NCBI GenBank assembly: GCA_965199865.1
Contig: CBDATU010000021.1
Span: forward strand, 31,626 to 95,625
Source: JAPOUP01 sp965199865
GTDB taxonomy: Bacteria; Pseudomonadota; Alphaproteobacteria; Rhodobacterales; Rhodobacteraceae
Length of the DNA stretch: 64,000 bases
Reading direction: 5' to 3'
Shown: in pieces, positions 17,790 through 26,220 of the stretch
How positions within the stretch are numbered: the stretch's first letter is position 1
How the letters are laid out: every line of letters begins with the position of its first letter
Position numbers and translations under genes: made by a program
Notes under the pieces: model-generated
Database searches by the model: none
Seen by the model: only the letters and a program-made list of their open reading frames with translations
Told to the model about the DNA's origin: nothing

Positions 17790-19202
17790 CTATATGCTCG
17801 GAACCACCTTGCCGGGATTCAGGATGCCTTTTGGATCCAGGGCCGATTTAACCGCACGCATGACGTCGATGGCTACAGCATTCTTTCGGCGTCGCATGGA
17901 CGGCAGTTTCGCCAGACCGATTCCATGCTCAGCAGAAAAGCTGCCACGAAGCGATCGCGTGACTGATTCGACCTTTTCGCGAATCGCGTCAAGGGCGGCC
18001 GGATCCTTCGAGGTCGGAAAAATGATATAGTGAATGTTGCCATCCCCCAGATGCGCCACCGCCATTGTCTCGGCACCCCTATCGATTGCCCCAAGCACCC
18101 TGTCCATCTCCTCGAAGAAGGCGGGAACCTTGTCGGTCGGTACGGCGATGTCGTTGTCGACCATTGGCAGCCGCCCGAGAATGATCTCGGCGGCATCTTC
18201 CCTTCTTTTCCACATCTCAGCCCGCTGGGCTTCGGTACGCGCGACCACGGCATCGAGTACCAGTCCCTCATCCATGGCGTCGGCCAATTCGGCTTCGAGA
18301 TTGCTGACCACGGGGACGCTGCCGTCATTCGTTGGCATTGCGTCACGTGGGGCTGTCGCTGCGACCTCGACCATGATGTTGACGTCGTGCAGCCTGTCAA
18401 AGGGAGCGCGGGCCCCATCTATATGAGTGATGTGGCGCTCGATATAGGCGCGGGGCATGTATTCGAACGCTTCGATGTTGCCCCCGGTAGCGGCCTGAAG
18501 CCGGTTTAGCAGCGCAAGCGCGTCGTGCAGGCTTCGGGCGGCAACCATTGCGGTTGCGTAGGCTTTCGGTTTCGGGAACAGCCGCAGGACTGCGCCGGTT
18601 ATGACACCGAGGGTGCCTTCGGCACCAATGAACAGGTCACGAAGATCGTAACCGGTGTTGTCCTTGTGCAGTTCGGTCATCAGATCCATGACTCGCCCGT
18701 CAGCGAGGACGACCTCAAGTCCCAGGCATAGCCCGCGTGTCGACCCGTAACGCACCACGTTTGAACCGCCGGCATTGGTGGAGAGCGCTCCGCCGACAAG
18801 CGCCGACCCGCGTGCGCCAAAGGTCAGGGGAAAGACCAGGTCATGCGCTTCGCAGGCTTCGTGCAGTGATGAGAGGATTACGCCGGCTTCCACCACCGCT
18901 ATACATGCCTCACTGCGGATTTCGCGGATCGAGTTCATTCGGTCGAGTGACAGCATCACGGCGCCGCTGGCGAACGTACCACCGGAGAGACTGGTATTGC
19001 CGCTGACCGGAACCACTGGGGTTTCGGTCTCATATGCGAGCGCCATTACCGCCGAAACCTCTTCGGTCAGTCTCGGACGCACCACTGCGACGGGGTCCGA
19101 GATAAAGCGTCTGGTCCAGTCCGTCGTGTACCGCGCGCATGCGTCTCCAGTCAGCACATGGTTGGCACCCACAATCGCTGCGAGCCTTTCGGCAAGTTCC
19201 AT
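17790..19202 (-). CDS. FAD-binding oxidase, GlcD / D-lactate dehydrogenase-like
   Basis: A 470-residue flavoprotein of the vanillyl-alcohol-oxidase fold family. The N-terminal FAD domain has VVRPRLTEEVSAVMALA, VPVSGNTSLSGG, ALVGGALSTNAGGSNVVRYGSTRGLCLGLEVVLADG and FIGAEGTLGVITGAVLRLFP. The C-terminal domain has VAHLGDGNIHYIIFP (metal/substrate histidines) and FSAEHGIGLAK, ending in DPKGILNPGKV. Members oxidise D-lactate, glycolate or D-2-hydroxyglutarate; the substrate is not determined. No GlcE or GlcF partner is adjacent, so a stand-alone D-2-hydroxy-acid dehydrogenase is the best reading. Confidence 0.9.
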   Translation of the reverse strand: MELAERLAAIVGANHVLTGDACARYTTDWTRRFISDPVAVVRPRLTEEVSAVMALAYETETPVVPVSGNTSLSGGTFASGAVMLSLDRMNSIREIRSEACIAVVEAGVILSSLHEACEAHDLVFPLTFGARGSALVGGALSTNAGGSNVVRYGSTRGLCLGLEVVLADGRVMDLMTELHKDNTGYDLRDLFIGAEGTLGVITGAVLRLFPKPKAYATAMVAARSLHDALALLNRLQAATGGNIEAFEYMPRAYIERHITHIDGARAPFDRLHDVNIMVEVAATAPRDAMPTNDGSVPVVSNLEAELADAMDEGLVLDAVVARTEAQRAEMWKRREDAAEIILGRLPMVDNDIAVPTDKVPAFFEEMDRVLGAIDRGAETMAVAHLGDGNIHYIIFPTSKDPAALDAIREKVESVTRSLRGSFSAEHGIGLAKLPSMRRRKNAVAIDVMRAVKSALDPKGILNPGKVVPSI

Positions 19203-19427
19203 CGTCGTTCCCCCTTTGCGTGTTGGCTGTCGAAATGCCCGGTTTTCGATCTCTGGGCAAGTGGGACTGTCTGGGCCATGTACCGGCCACAGTCATGTTT
19301 CCACCCTGCGCGTTGGCGGTGGTGAGGACGACGGTCGGATTGCTCAGCTTGTTCACCAACGGCATGTTCGCTATTTTCGGTGCGAGGTTGCCGCCTGGAA
19401 TGTGATCCGATGGCCGAGGATTGGGCG

Positions 19428-20144
19428 ATGAACGGAAACGCGAAGAACCTCGGATCCTGCAGCGACTGTCCAATCAGGTACAGCGCGGTCTGTTCGAAAT
19501 GCGAGCCGGACGAATTCGCTTGGATGGAGGGAGCCAAGCATTACCGCAGTTTTGGCGCCGGTCAGCGGGTGGTCTGGGCCGGAGACCGGATGGAGTTTGT
19601 CGCTTCGGTCGTTACGGGCGCGGCGACGCTTAGCCACACGATGGAAGACGGGCGAACGCAGATGGTTGGACTTCTGCTGCCATCGGATTTTCTCGGACGT
19701 CCGGGCCGTTCGTTTGCGCCTTTCGATGTCACCGCGGTCTCAGGTCTCACTCTCTGCTGTTTCCAGCGAGCGCCATTTGAGGGCCTGATGCGGCGGTCAC
19801 AGCAGATTGGCCAGCGGCTTCTGGAGATGACTCTGGACGAACTTGACGCGGCGCGCGACTGGATGCTTGTGCTTGGCCGCAAGACGGCGCGGGAGAAGAT
19901 CGCGAGCCTGCTTCTGAATCTTTCCGGGCGCGTTGTGGCGCTGGACCAGGCCGTCGCTGTGAATGGAATGGTCCTTGATCTGCCACTCACTCGTGAGGCG
20001 ATGGCGGATTACCTTGGGTTGACATTGGAAACCGTCAGCCGTCATATGACGGCGCTGAAGCGTGACGGAATCATTGTCCTGGAAGGAACGCGCAGGGTCG
20101 TGATTCCGGATCGTGAGGCGCTCGTTCGGGAGGTAGATTCATAA
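19428..20144 (+). CDS. fnrL: FNR-type oxygen-sensing transcriptional regulator
   Basis: A 238-residue Crp/Fnr-family regulator. The N-terminus has the [4Fe-4S] cysteine cluster CSDCPIRYSAVCSKC found in alphaproteobacterial FnrL; a cyclic-nucleotide-like sensor domain and a C-terminal helix-turn-helix follow. The recognition helix TLETVSRHMTALKRDG has the E--SR arrangement that reads TTGAT half-sites. ATG 19428 has GAGGA 7 bp upstream; in-frame ATGs at 19410 and 19380 are alternatives. A consensus FNR box lies 3.4 kb downstream before ccoN, with a toxin-antitoxin operon and IS256 copy in between, so it probably regulates that cluster. Confidence 0.9.
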   Translation: MNGNAKNLGSCSDCPIRYSAVCSKCEPDEFAWMEGAKHYRSFGAGQRVVWAGDRMEFVASVVTGAATLSHTMEDGRTQMVGLLLPSDFLGRPGRSFAPFDVTAVSGLTLCCFQRAPFEGLMRRSQQIGQRLLEMTLDELDAARDWMLVLGRKTAREKIASLLLNLSGRVVALDQAVAVNGMVLDLPLTREAMADYLGLTLETVSRHMTALKRDGIIVLEGTRRVVIPDREALVREVDS

Positions 20145-20446
20145 CCAATTGATACTCTACCCCTTTCGCGCTCCCAATCATAGTCTGGCTCCCTGTCTTT
20201 CATCATCGCCCATTGGGTGCCATCAGGATCAGGGGGCGTTCTTTCAAAATGCTGTTCGAACGCTTGCTCAATCCGATCGGCGAGCGCGTCGAGCGTCACC
20301 GATTTGGAGCGTTCGCCACAGTAGTTGCACCGCCTTCGACTTCCGTCCGCTTCCACCAGTTTAGCGAGATGAGCTTCTCCGATGCACTCATGACAGACGC
20401 GGTATTCTCGCGTGTCTTCTGCGCTCCTGTCGGTCGGCATACTCAT
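20042..20446 (-). pseudogene. HEPN/RES N-terminal-domain protein, 3' truncated
   Basis: The first about 100 residues (down to about 20150) resemble the N-terminal domain of HEPN/RES toxin proteins: VCHECIGEAHL plus CNYCGE form a zinc-ribbon-like pair, followed by TLDALADRIEQAFEQHFERT and a YDWERERG segment. The rest of the frame is antisense to the 3' end of fnrL and looks like read-through into unrelated DNA, so the RES ADP-ribosylating domain is missing. Its ATG overlaps the AbiEii stop by 4 bp, making it the third gene of that operon. The family call is from motif resemblance only. Confidence 0.55.
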
Positions 20447-21234
20447 TCCATGTGATCCAGAAGGGTCAAGGAAACACGTTCCGCCATCCCATTAGGATCC
20501 CACTCGAAATCACTCCTTAAGAGGGTGGAGATGTCCGAATTGAAGTCCGGATCCTCCAGCTTCGCGGCAAGGTTGTCTTGAAGCTGCTGGCGCGTGACCG
20601 TGTGACCGCCGTGATCCATATAGGCTCTAAAGGCCGCTATGATCTCTTGTGGCAATTCATCTTTGTGCTGGAGCGCAACGTCGAGATCGAAGAGGTCGCG
20701 GCCCTTCTTTCTTTGATAGAGTGCGCGAAGCTTCGTCCCCAATAGCTCATTGAGCCCATAGCTTGGAATATCGCATCCACCTTCGAACCAACGTGAGTAA
20801 ACTTCGAAGGGGATAAGGCTGGTACCATAGACGGAAAAGTGCTCCCGTGTGTTGATCTCCACCTTCAGTCTCAGGGGAACAGGCGGGGTTTCCTCTGATC
20901 CAAATCGATATGTGAAGGTGACGCGCCCTTCGGTTTGCCTGTAGCGCGGTCTGCCGAGCCAGGGATCCAGGACCGCATGAAGGCGATCCATTAGATCGCC
21001 AGCGGGTCCTGCATCGATTTGCACAAGGTCGATGTCTTCGGAGTATCTTGCGGGCGGTTTCAGGAATAGCTTGTATAGAGCGGTACCCCCACGAAATGCG
21101 AGCTGGCGGCGCAGACGTTTGTCGGAGAATATCTCAACCAGGGCGCGGCTGATGACCAGATCCTGCTCGACCTGACGGTCGTCGATCCATGGCGCTTCGG
21201 CCCGCCACTCTGTGATGAAATCGCGTGGGATCAT
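20443..21234 (-). CDS. AbiEii/AbiGii-family nucleotidyltransferase toxin
   Basis: A 263-residue toxin of the type IV AbiE system, a DUF1814-type nucleotidyltransferase. The NTase core is LRRQLAFRGGTALYKLFLKPPARYSEDIDLVQ, with the GG-T and D-D metal-binding motif intact. LLGTKLRALYQRKKGRDLFDLDVAL is the family's C-terminal helical motif. Length and motifs indicate an intact protein. It overlaps the antitoxin gene by 4 bp upstream and the HEPN/RES-type fragment by 4 bp downstream. Known relatives modify nucleic-acid acceptor stems and abort phage infection. Confidence 0.9.
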   Translation of the reverse strand: MIPRDFITEWRAEAPWIDDRQVEQDLVISRALVEIFSDKRLRRQLAFRGGTALYKLFLKPPARYSEDIDLVQIDAGPAGDLMDRLHAVLDPWLGRPRYRQTEGRVTFTYRFGSEETPPVPLRLKVEINTREHFSVYGTSLIPFEVYSRWFEGGCDIPSYGLNELLGTKLRALYQRKKGRDLFDLDVALQHKDELPQEIIAAFRAYMDHGGHTVTRQQLQDNLAAKLEDPDFNSDISTLLRSDFEWDPNGMAERVSLTLLDHME

Positions 21235-22031
21235 TCATCGATCTCGACGGAGGCGTTCACATGGACTTTCCAGCGCGCATCCTTTCTCGACTTTTGTGAC
21301 GGTCGGTCCGGTGCGAGTGGCGTGTAGTCACGCGCCTTGCGCTCAATCAGGTTTTGCAATGGATCTGAAACTGTCGGCTGCTCAACCAGGTCAAGCAAGA
21401 AGCCCAGTCTCTGAACATATGAAATTGGCACGGCCTCAGCCTGTCGAGCGAGCTCGATCGGGCTGATCTCATCTGCCAGGTCGCAAAGTACCGTGGCAAC
21501 CATATCAAGCCCCCCTGCTCTATCGCTGTAACCAATAAGATCGAGAGCTGTTGCCTCCGGCGTAGAAACTTTCAGGAGACCGCGTGGCGTGTTGAAGGAA
21601 CGCGTCGGCACGTTTGCTGTTTGTTTGTTGGCGATGAAAGTGACGGTGACTTTTCCGCATCGGATGTCTTTTCGTGATTTGCCAACGAACACCTGAAACG
21701 ATTGCGGCCGCTGATGTGCTGCACCGTAATACTGAGCGGCTGTCGAAAGGCCCGCATAGTAAGGTGCGCCCTTGTGTTCAAACAGCGCGGGGATGAACTG
21801 CTCGGCCGGCAGGCAACCCAGTGACCTATATTCTGGTGGAACGACAGCGTAGAAGCCGCGTGCTGGCGAGGCGATGAGGCCCTGCTTGGCGAGACGTGAC
21901 AGCGCGCTATGTGCTGCGGCTATTGATACGCTAAGGTCGCTCGAGAACTCAGATACGCTGAAGTGGTAGCGCCCCTGCGCCGCTAGGCGGTCAATGTAGC
22001 TCTTCGCTCGCATGTGCTTCTTTTCCGACAT
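21231..22031 (-). CDS. AbiEi-family antitoxin / transcriptional repressor
   Basis: A 266-residue partner of the AbiEii toxin. The N-terminal winged helix (SYIDRLAAQGRYHFSVSEFSSDLSVSIAAAHSALSRLAKQGLIASPARGFYAVV) is the AbiEi DNA-binding domain. GAPYYAGLSTAAQYYGAAHQRPQSFQVFV and RGLLKVSTPEATALDLIGY are typical of the C-terminal antitoxin domain. AbiEi proteins repress their own operon through upstream inverted repeats; I did not find clear repeats in 22032-22144. It is the first gene of a three-gene coupled operon. Confidence 0.9.
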   Translation of the reverse strand: MSEKKHMRAKSYIDRLAAQGRYHFSVSEFSSDLSVSIAAAHSALSRLAKQGLIASPARGFYAVVPPEYRSLGCLPAEQFIPALFEHKGAPYYAGLSTAAQYYGAAHQRPQSFQVFVGKSRKDIRCGKVTVTFIANKQTANVPTRSFNTPRGLLKVSTPEATALDLIGYSDRAGGLDMVATVLCDLADEISPIELARQAEAVPISYVQRLGFLLDLVEQPTVSDPLQNLIERKARDYTPLAPDRPSQKSRKDARWKVHVNASVEIDE

Positions 22032-22144
22032 TACGTGCGCAAACTATCATTTATCAGCAGTATAGGGAAGTGTGATCGGATCGGCCTATTTCGAGTCTGA
22101 TGGTGTTCTGACATTGCCGGGGACTCGTATCACGAGCGCGGTCC

Positions 22145-22197
22145 GGTCGTGTCGCGAGTTTGGTGGAAATTCGAAAATGGTGTAATCTCCGGGTGAA
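22145..22197 (+). repeat. Left terminal inverted repeat of IS256 copy
   Basis: A 53-bp sequence beginning GGTCGTGTCGCGAGTTTGG and ending CCGGGTGAA. It is the reverse complement of 23489-23541 with two mismatches, which is unusually long and well conserved for this family. Confidence 0.9.
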
Positions 22198-22247
22198 CCG
22201 TAACCACCCAACCGGCGGCCGAAGCCGCCAGAGTAGGAGACCACACC

Positions 22248-23473
22248 ATGAAACAGACTATATCCAGCACCGAACTTTCGCCAGAGACATTCGACGGGGG
22301 CCTCGACCCGATCGAGGACCGGCTCCGGTCGAGCATCCGCGGCACGATCGAGGCGGTTTTCGAGGAGGAGCTCTCCGAGTTCCTGGGCCGGCTCCGCTAC
22401 CGGCGCGGGGACGGGGAGGTGAAGGGCTACCGCCACGGCCACCGAGACCGGCGGATCACCGGGACGTTCGGGACGGAGACGGTCAGCGTGCCCCGCGCCC
22501 GGATCCGGGACGCGGACGGCGGGGTCAGGGAATGGCGGTCGAGGGCGCTCGGGCGCTACCGGCGCATGACGAAAAAGGCCGAGGCCCTGATCACGTCCGT
22601 CTACCTGTCCGGCACGAACACGCGCCGGGTGAGGCGGGCGCTTTTCGCGCTGTTCAGGGGGGCCGTGAGCAAGGACGTGGCCGTCCGGGCCTGGCGCCGG
22701 GTCAGATCGGATTGGGACGCCTGGTGCGCCCGCAGCCTGGCCATGGGAACATCGTCCGCCTGATCCTGGACGGAACGGTGATAAAGACCCGGATCGATGG
22801 AAAGGCGACGAAAATATCCGTGCTGGCCGCCGTCGGCGTGCGCCGGGACGGCCATAAGGTGCTGCTTTCCATAGGAAAGATGGGCGGAGAGAGCACCGCG
22901 GCATGGAGCGGGTTCCTGGCCGACCTCGACGCGCGCGGCCTCAGGCGGCCGGAGTTCGTCATCGTCGACGGCGCGCCGGGCCTTGAGGCCGCGCTCACCA
23001 CGCTCTGGGGCGAGGATCTGGCCATCCAGCGCTGCACCGTCCACAAGCACCGCAACCTGCTGGGCCACGCCCCGAAGCGCCTGCATGACGGGATCGGCAA
23101 TGACTACCGCGACATGATCTACGCGGAGACCCCTGAGGGGATCCAGCGCCGCCGCAGGGCGTTCCTGACGACGTGGAGGAAAAAGTGCCGGGCCGTCGCC
23201 GACAGCCTGGAGGAGGTGGGCGACCGGCTGTTCACGTTCACCCGGCTCGACCCGTCGCAGTGGAGATCGGCGCGGACCACCAACGCCATCGAGAGGCTCA
23301 ACGGCGAGTTCCGGAGGCGGAGTAGGACCCGGACGCTGCTACCCTGCGCGGAGACCGTGCCCATGCCGCTCCGGGCACTCCTGGCATCGGGTCAGATCCG
23401 GTTGCGAAAGGTCGACGGCTGGCAGACGCTGTCATGGCCGTCCGGGCCCGTCCCTCTTGACCTCGCCGCCTGA
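22248..23473 (+). pseudogene. IS256-family transposase, one-base deletion
   Basis: The 5' part (22248 to about 22743) encodes the N-terminal domain (EEELSEFLGRLRYRR, YRHGHRDR, TKKAEALITSVYLSG), and the 3' part continues in the -1 frame with the DDE core. The catalytic residues are intact: Asp in LILDGT, Asp in VIVDGAPGL, Glu in TTNAIERLNGEFRRR. At the joint the DNA reads CTGGCCATGGGAACATC; inserting one G after GCC gives LADGNIVRLILDG, the family sequence. The junction is not a classic slippery heptamer, so a deletion is more likely than programmed frameshifting. Stop at 23471-23473. Confidence 0.85.
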
Positions 23474-23488
23474 TCGGAGGAAACCATG

Positions 23489-23541
23489 TTCACCCGGAGA
23501 TTACACCGTTTTCGAATTTCCACCAAATTCGCGACACGACC
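23489..23541 (-). repeat. Right terminal inverted repeat of IS256 copy
   Basis: A 53-bp partner of 22145-22197, ending ATTCGCGACACGACC. Two further solitary copies of its outer 27-29 bp occur at 33206-33234 and 34572-34598. Confidence 0.9.
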
Positions 23542-23550
23542 CAGATGGCA

Positions 23551-23599
23551 TTGACATGGATCAATGATGCTTCCACAAAGTTGGTGTAGATTGTGCCCG
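23551..23599 (+). promoter_or_regulatory. FNR-dependent class II promoter of ccoNOQP
   Basis: TTGACATGGATCAA at 23551-23564 matches the FNR consensus TTGAY-N4-ATCAA exactly. TAGATT at 23587-23592 is a fair -10 hexamer. With a start site near 23599 the box is centred close to -41.5, the class II activator position. The ccoN ATG follows 74 bp further on. The fnrL gene upstream supplies the matching regulator. Confidence 0.85.
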
Positions 23600-23672
23600 T
23601 GCTGGTTGGAACGGGGCCTGGAATCCTTCTGATTGGCATGGCCGTGCGCTATAGGACGAAGGGAAAGACCAG

Positions 23673-25277
23673 ATGTGGAATGCCGTGAAGCTGGTTGCCC
23701 TGGGGCTGATCGCCCTTGGTGCGGCCATCGCCGCGAACTTTGGCCGGGATCTGGCCTATCAAGTCCATGCCATCATCATCCTTGCCACCGCGGGTGGACT
23801 GTTCATCTGGACAGTCCGGCGCATGGGCGAGGATGAACGGCCTACAATGACCGCAAGGGAATACATGGACGATGTCGTGCGCGCAGGGGCGATCGCCACC
23901 GCTTTCTGGGGCATTGTCGGTTTCCTGGTCGGCACGTTCATCGCCTTCCAGCTCTCGTTTCCGGCACTCAACTTCGAATGGGCGCAGGGCATCGCGAATT
24001 TCGGCCGCCTTCGCCCGCTGCATACAAGCGCGGTCATTTTCGCCTTCGGTGGAAACGCCCTCATCATGTCGTCATTCTACGTCGTGCAACGCACCAGCGC
24101 CGTGCGGCTATGGGGTGGCAATCTGGCCTGGTTCGTCTTCTGGGGCTATCAGCTCTTCATCGTACTCGCCGCGGTGGGCTATCTGCTCGGCAGCACCCAG
24201 TCAAAGGAATATGCCGAACCGGAATGGCATGTCGATCTATGGCTCACCATTGTCTGGGTTGCGTATCTGGCGGTTTACCTTGGAACGTTGATCAAGCGGA
24301 AAGAACCGCACATCTACGTCGCCAACTGGTTCTACCTATCCTTCATTGTTACCATTGCCATGCTGCACGTGGTTAACAACCTGGCGGTACCGGTAAGTGT
24401 GTTCGGATCGAAATCGGTCATCCTCTGGGCAGGTGTGCAGGATGCTATGACGCAGTGGTGGTACGGCCACAATGCCGTGGGATTCTTCTTGACCGCTGGT
24501 TTCCTGGGGATGATGTACTACTTCGTTCCGAAGCAGGCGGAACGTCCGGTTTACAGCTACCGGCTATCGATCATTCACTTCTGGTCACTGATATTCCTCT
24601 ACATCTGGGCAGGCCCTCACCATCTGCATTATACCGCGCTGCCCGATTGGGCCTCCACGCTCGGAATGGTGTTTTCGGTCGTGCTCTGGATGCCGTCCTG
24701 GGGCGGCATGATCAATGGCCTCATGACTCTCTCAGGGGCTTGGGACAAGCTAAGGACAGACCCGATCATCCGCATGATGGTGATTTCGATCGGTTTCTAC
24801 GGCATGTCGACCTTTGAGGGGCCGATGATGTCGATCCGCGCGGTGAATTCCCTCAGCCATTACACCGACTGGACGATCGGGCACGTGCATTCCGGTGCAC
24901 TGGGCTGGAACGGGATGATCACCTTCGCAGTGCTGTATTTCCTGGTTCCGAAGCTCTGGAACCGCGAACGGCTCTACAGTTTGGCCATGGTTAACTGGCA
25001 CTTCTGGCTCGCGACCATCGGTATCGTGCTTTACGCGGCGTCGATGTGGGTCGCGGGTATCATGGAAGGGCTGATGTGGCGCGAAGTCGATGCCCAGGGT
25101 TTCCTGGTGAACAGCTTCGCCGACACGGTCGCCGCGAAGTTCCCGCTATACGTGATCAGAGGCCTTGGTGGGGTCCTATATCTCGCAGGTGCGGTAATCA
25201 TGTGCTGGAATCTCTGGATGACCGTCCGGGCGCAGCCGCAGACGGCTGCCAGGCCAGCCCTCGCTCCGGCGGAATAG
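23673..25277 (+). CDS. ccoN: cbb3-type cytochrome c oxidase subunit I
   Basis: A 534-residue catalytic subunit of the high-affinity cbb3 oxidase, holding the low-spin haem b and the haem b3-CuB centre where oxygen is reduced. Ligand regions are visible: RPLHTSAVIFAFGGN, WWYGHNAVGFFLTAGFLGMMYYFVPKQAERPVYSY (CuB His and the Tyr of the active site), AGPHHLHYTALPDW, and IGHVHSGALGWNGM. Twelve or more membrane helices are evident. It begins the ccoNOQP operon under an FNR-type promoter, as expected for microaerobic induction. Confidence 0.96.
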   Translation: MWNAVKLVALGLIALGAAIAANFGRDLAYQVHAIIILATAGGLFIWTVRRMGEDERPTMTAREYMDDVVRAGAIATAFWGIVGFLVGTFIAFQLSFPALNFEWAQGIANFGRLRPLHTSAVIFAFGGNALIMSSFYVVQRTSAVRLWGGNLAWFVFWGYQLFIVLAAVGYLLGSTQSKEYAEPEWHVDLWLTIVWVAYLAVYLGTLIKRKEPHIYVANWFYLSFIVTIAMLHVVNNLAVPVSVFGSKSVILWAGVQDAMTQWWYGHNAVGFFLTAGFLGMMYYFVPKQAERPVYSYRLSIIHFWSLIFLYIWAGPHHLHYTALPDWASTLGMVFSVVLWMPSWGGMINGLMTLSGAWDKLRTDPIIRMMVISIGFYGMSTFEGPMMSIRAVNSLSHYTDWTIGHVHSGALGWNGMITFAVLYFLVPKLWNRERLYSLAMVNWHFWLATIGIVLYAASMWVAGIMEGLMWREVDAQGFLVNSFADTVAAKFPLYVIRGLGGVLYLAGAVIMCWNLWMTVRAQPQTAARPALAPAE

Positions 25278-25290
25278 GGAGACCGAAGAC

Positions 25291-26019
25291 ATGGCGATCC
25301 TCGAAAAGCACAAAGTACTGGAAAAGAACGCCACGCTGCTGCTGGTCTTCTCCTTTCTCGTAGTCACCATTGGCGGCATCGTCGAAATTGCGCCGCTATT
25401 CTATCTAGAGAACACCATTGAGAAGGTGAAGGGCGTGCGGCCTTACTCGCCACTGGAACTGGCTGGGCGCGACATTTACATTCGCGAGGGTTGCTACGTC
25501 TGCCACAGCCAGATGATCCGGCCGATGCGGGACGAGGTCGAGCGCTATGGCCATTACTCGCTGGCAGCCGAGTCGATGTATGATCACCCGTTCCAATGGG
25601 GCTCAAAGCGCACTGGCCCGGACCTGGCTAGGGTCGGTGGCCGATATTCGGACGAATGGCATGTCGCCCACTTTGTCGATCCACAGTCGGTCGTTCCGGA
25701 ATCTGTGATGCCGAAATACGGTTTCCTCAAGGACAGGCTGATCGGGCCAAACCATATTGAGGATCTCATGGCGGCAAACCGTTCGGTCGGCGTGCCTTAT
25801 ACTGACGACATGATGGCGGAGGCGCATTCCGACTTTCGGGCTCAGGCCGATCCGGACGAGGGCGATGTTGATGCATTGATTGAACGCTACCCCGGTGCGC
25901 AGGCGCGGAACTTCGATGGAGAGCCGGGCATATCCGAGATGGATGCTATGATCGCCTATATGCAGATGCTCGGAACGTTGGTCGATTTCTCGACGTTCAC
26001 CCCGGATCCGGACCGTTAG
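25291..26019 (+). CDS. ccoO: cbb3-type cytochrome c oxidase subunit II (mono-haem cytochrome c)
   Basis: A 242-residue membrane-anchored cytochrome c. An N-terminal helix (LLLVFSFLVVTIGGIVEIAPLF) anchors it in the membrane, and the haem site GCYVCHSQMIRP follows at about residue 70. The PFQWGSKRTGPDLARVGGRYSD and HIEDLMAA blocks are typical of CcoO. It begins 13 bp after ccoN and passes electrons from CcoP to CcoN. Confidence 0.96.
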   Translation: MAILEKHKVLEKNATLLLVFSFLVVTIGGIVEIAPLFYLENTIEKVKGVRPYSPLELAGRDIYIREGCYVCHSQMIRPMRDEVERYGHYSLAAESMYDHPFQWGSKRTGPDLARVGGRYSDEWHVAHFVDPQSVVPESVMPKYGFLKDRLIGPNHIEDLMAANRSVGVPYTDDMMAEAHSDFRAQADPDEGDVDALIERYPGAQARNFDGEPGISEMDAMIAYMQMLGTLVDFSTFTPDPDR

Positions 26020-26031
26020 GGGAGGAAGCCG

Positions 26032-26220
26032 ATGGATACCACCTATAGCCTGCTTCGTGAGGTTGCCGGCAGCTGGGCATTGGTGATGCTGGTGGTTTTC
26101 TTCGTCGGAGTGGTGATCTGGGCTTTCCGCCCAGGCAGCCGCGACACCTACAGGGATACCGCGGACATACCCTTCCGACATGAGGATAAGCCCGCCCGAA
26201 ACCGGGAGGCGGAAGAATGA
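26032..26220 (+). CDS. ccoQ: cbb3-type oxidase subunit CcoQ
   Basis: A 62-residue single-helix protein (SWALVMLVVFFVGVVIWAFRPGSRDTYRD) between ccoO and ccoP, the invariant place for CcoQ, which stabilises the oxidase complex. The short charged C-terminus faces the cytoplasm. GGGGAGGAAG lies just before ATG 26032, and its stop overlaps ccoP by 4 bp. Confidence 0.92.
   Translation: MDTTYSLLREVAGSWALVMLVVFFVGVVIWAFRPGSRDTYRDTADIPFRHEDKPARNREAEE

Larger units (their letters stand above)
22145..23541 (+). mobile_element. IS256-family insertion sequence with defective transposase
   Basis: A 1,397-bp element bounded by 53-bp terminal inverted repeats and carrying one IS256-type transposase reading frame broken by a single-base deletion. 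No direct target duplication is seen: the 8 bp before it (CGCGGTCC) and after it (CAGATGGC) differ. Either it arose by recombination between copies or the flanks have drifted. It separates the AbiE operon from the ccoN promoter; its right end lies 9 bp before the FNR box. Confidence 0.9.

Noticed and set aside
22740..22770. Programmed -1 frameshift in the IS256 transposase
   Set aside because: The joint CTGGCCATGGGAAC has no slippery heptamer, and adding one G gives the family sequence exactly, so a deletion is simpler.
22086..22904. Long minus-strand open frame across the IS256 copy
   Set aside because: It is antisense to the transposase, rich in Pro/Arg/Gly as expected for the shadow of a high-GC gene, and has no family motif.
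22136..23549. Target-site duplication around the IS256 copy
   Set aside because: The 8-9 bp on each side (CGCGGTCC and CAGATGGC) do not match.
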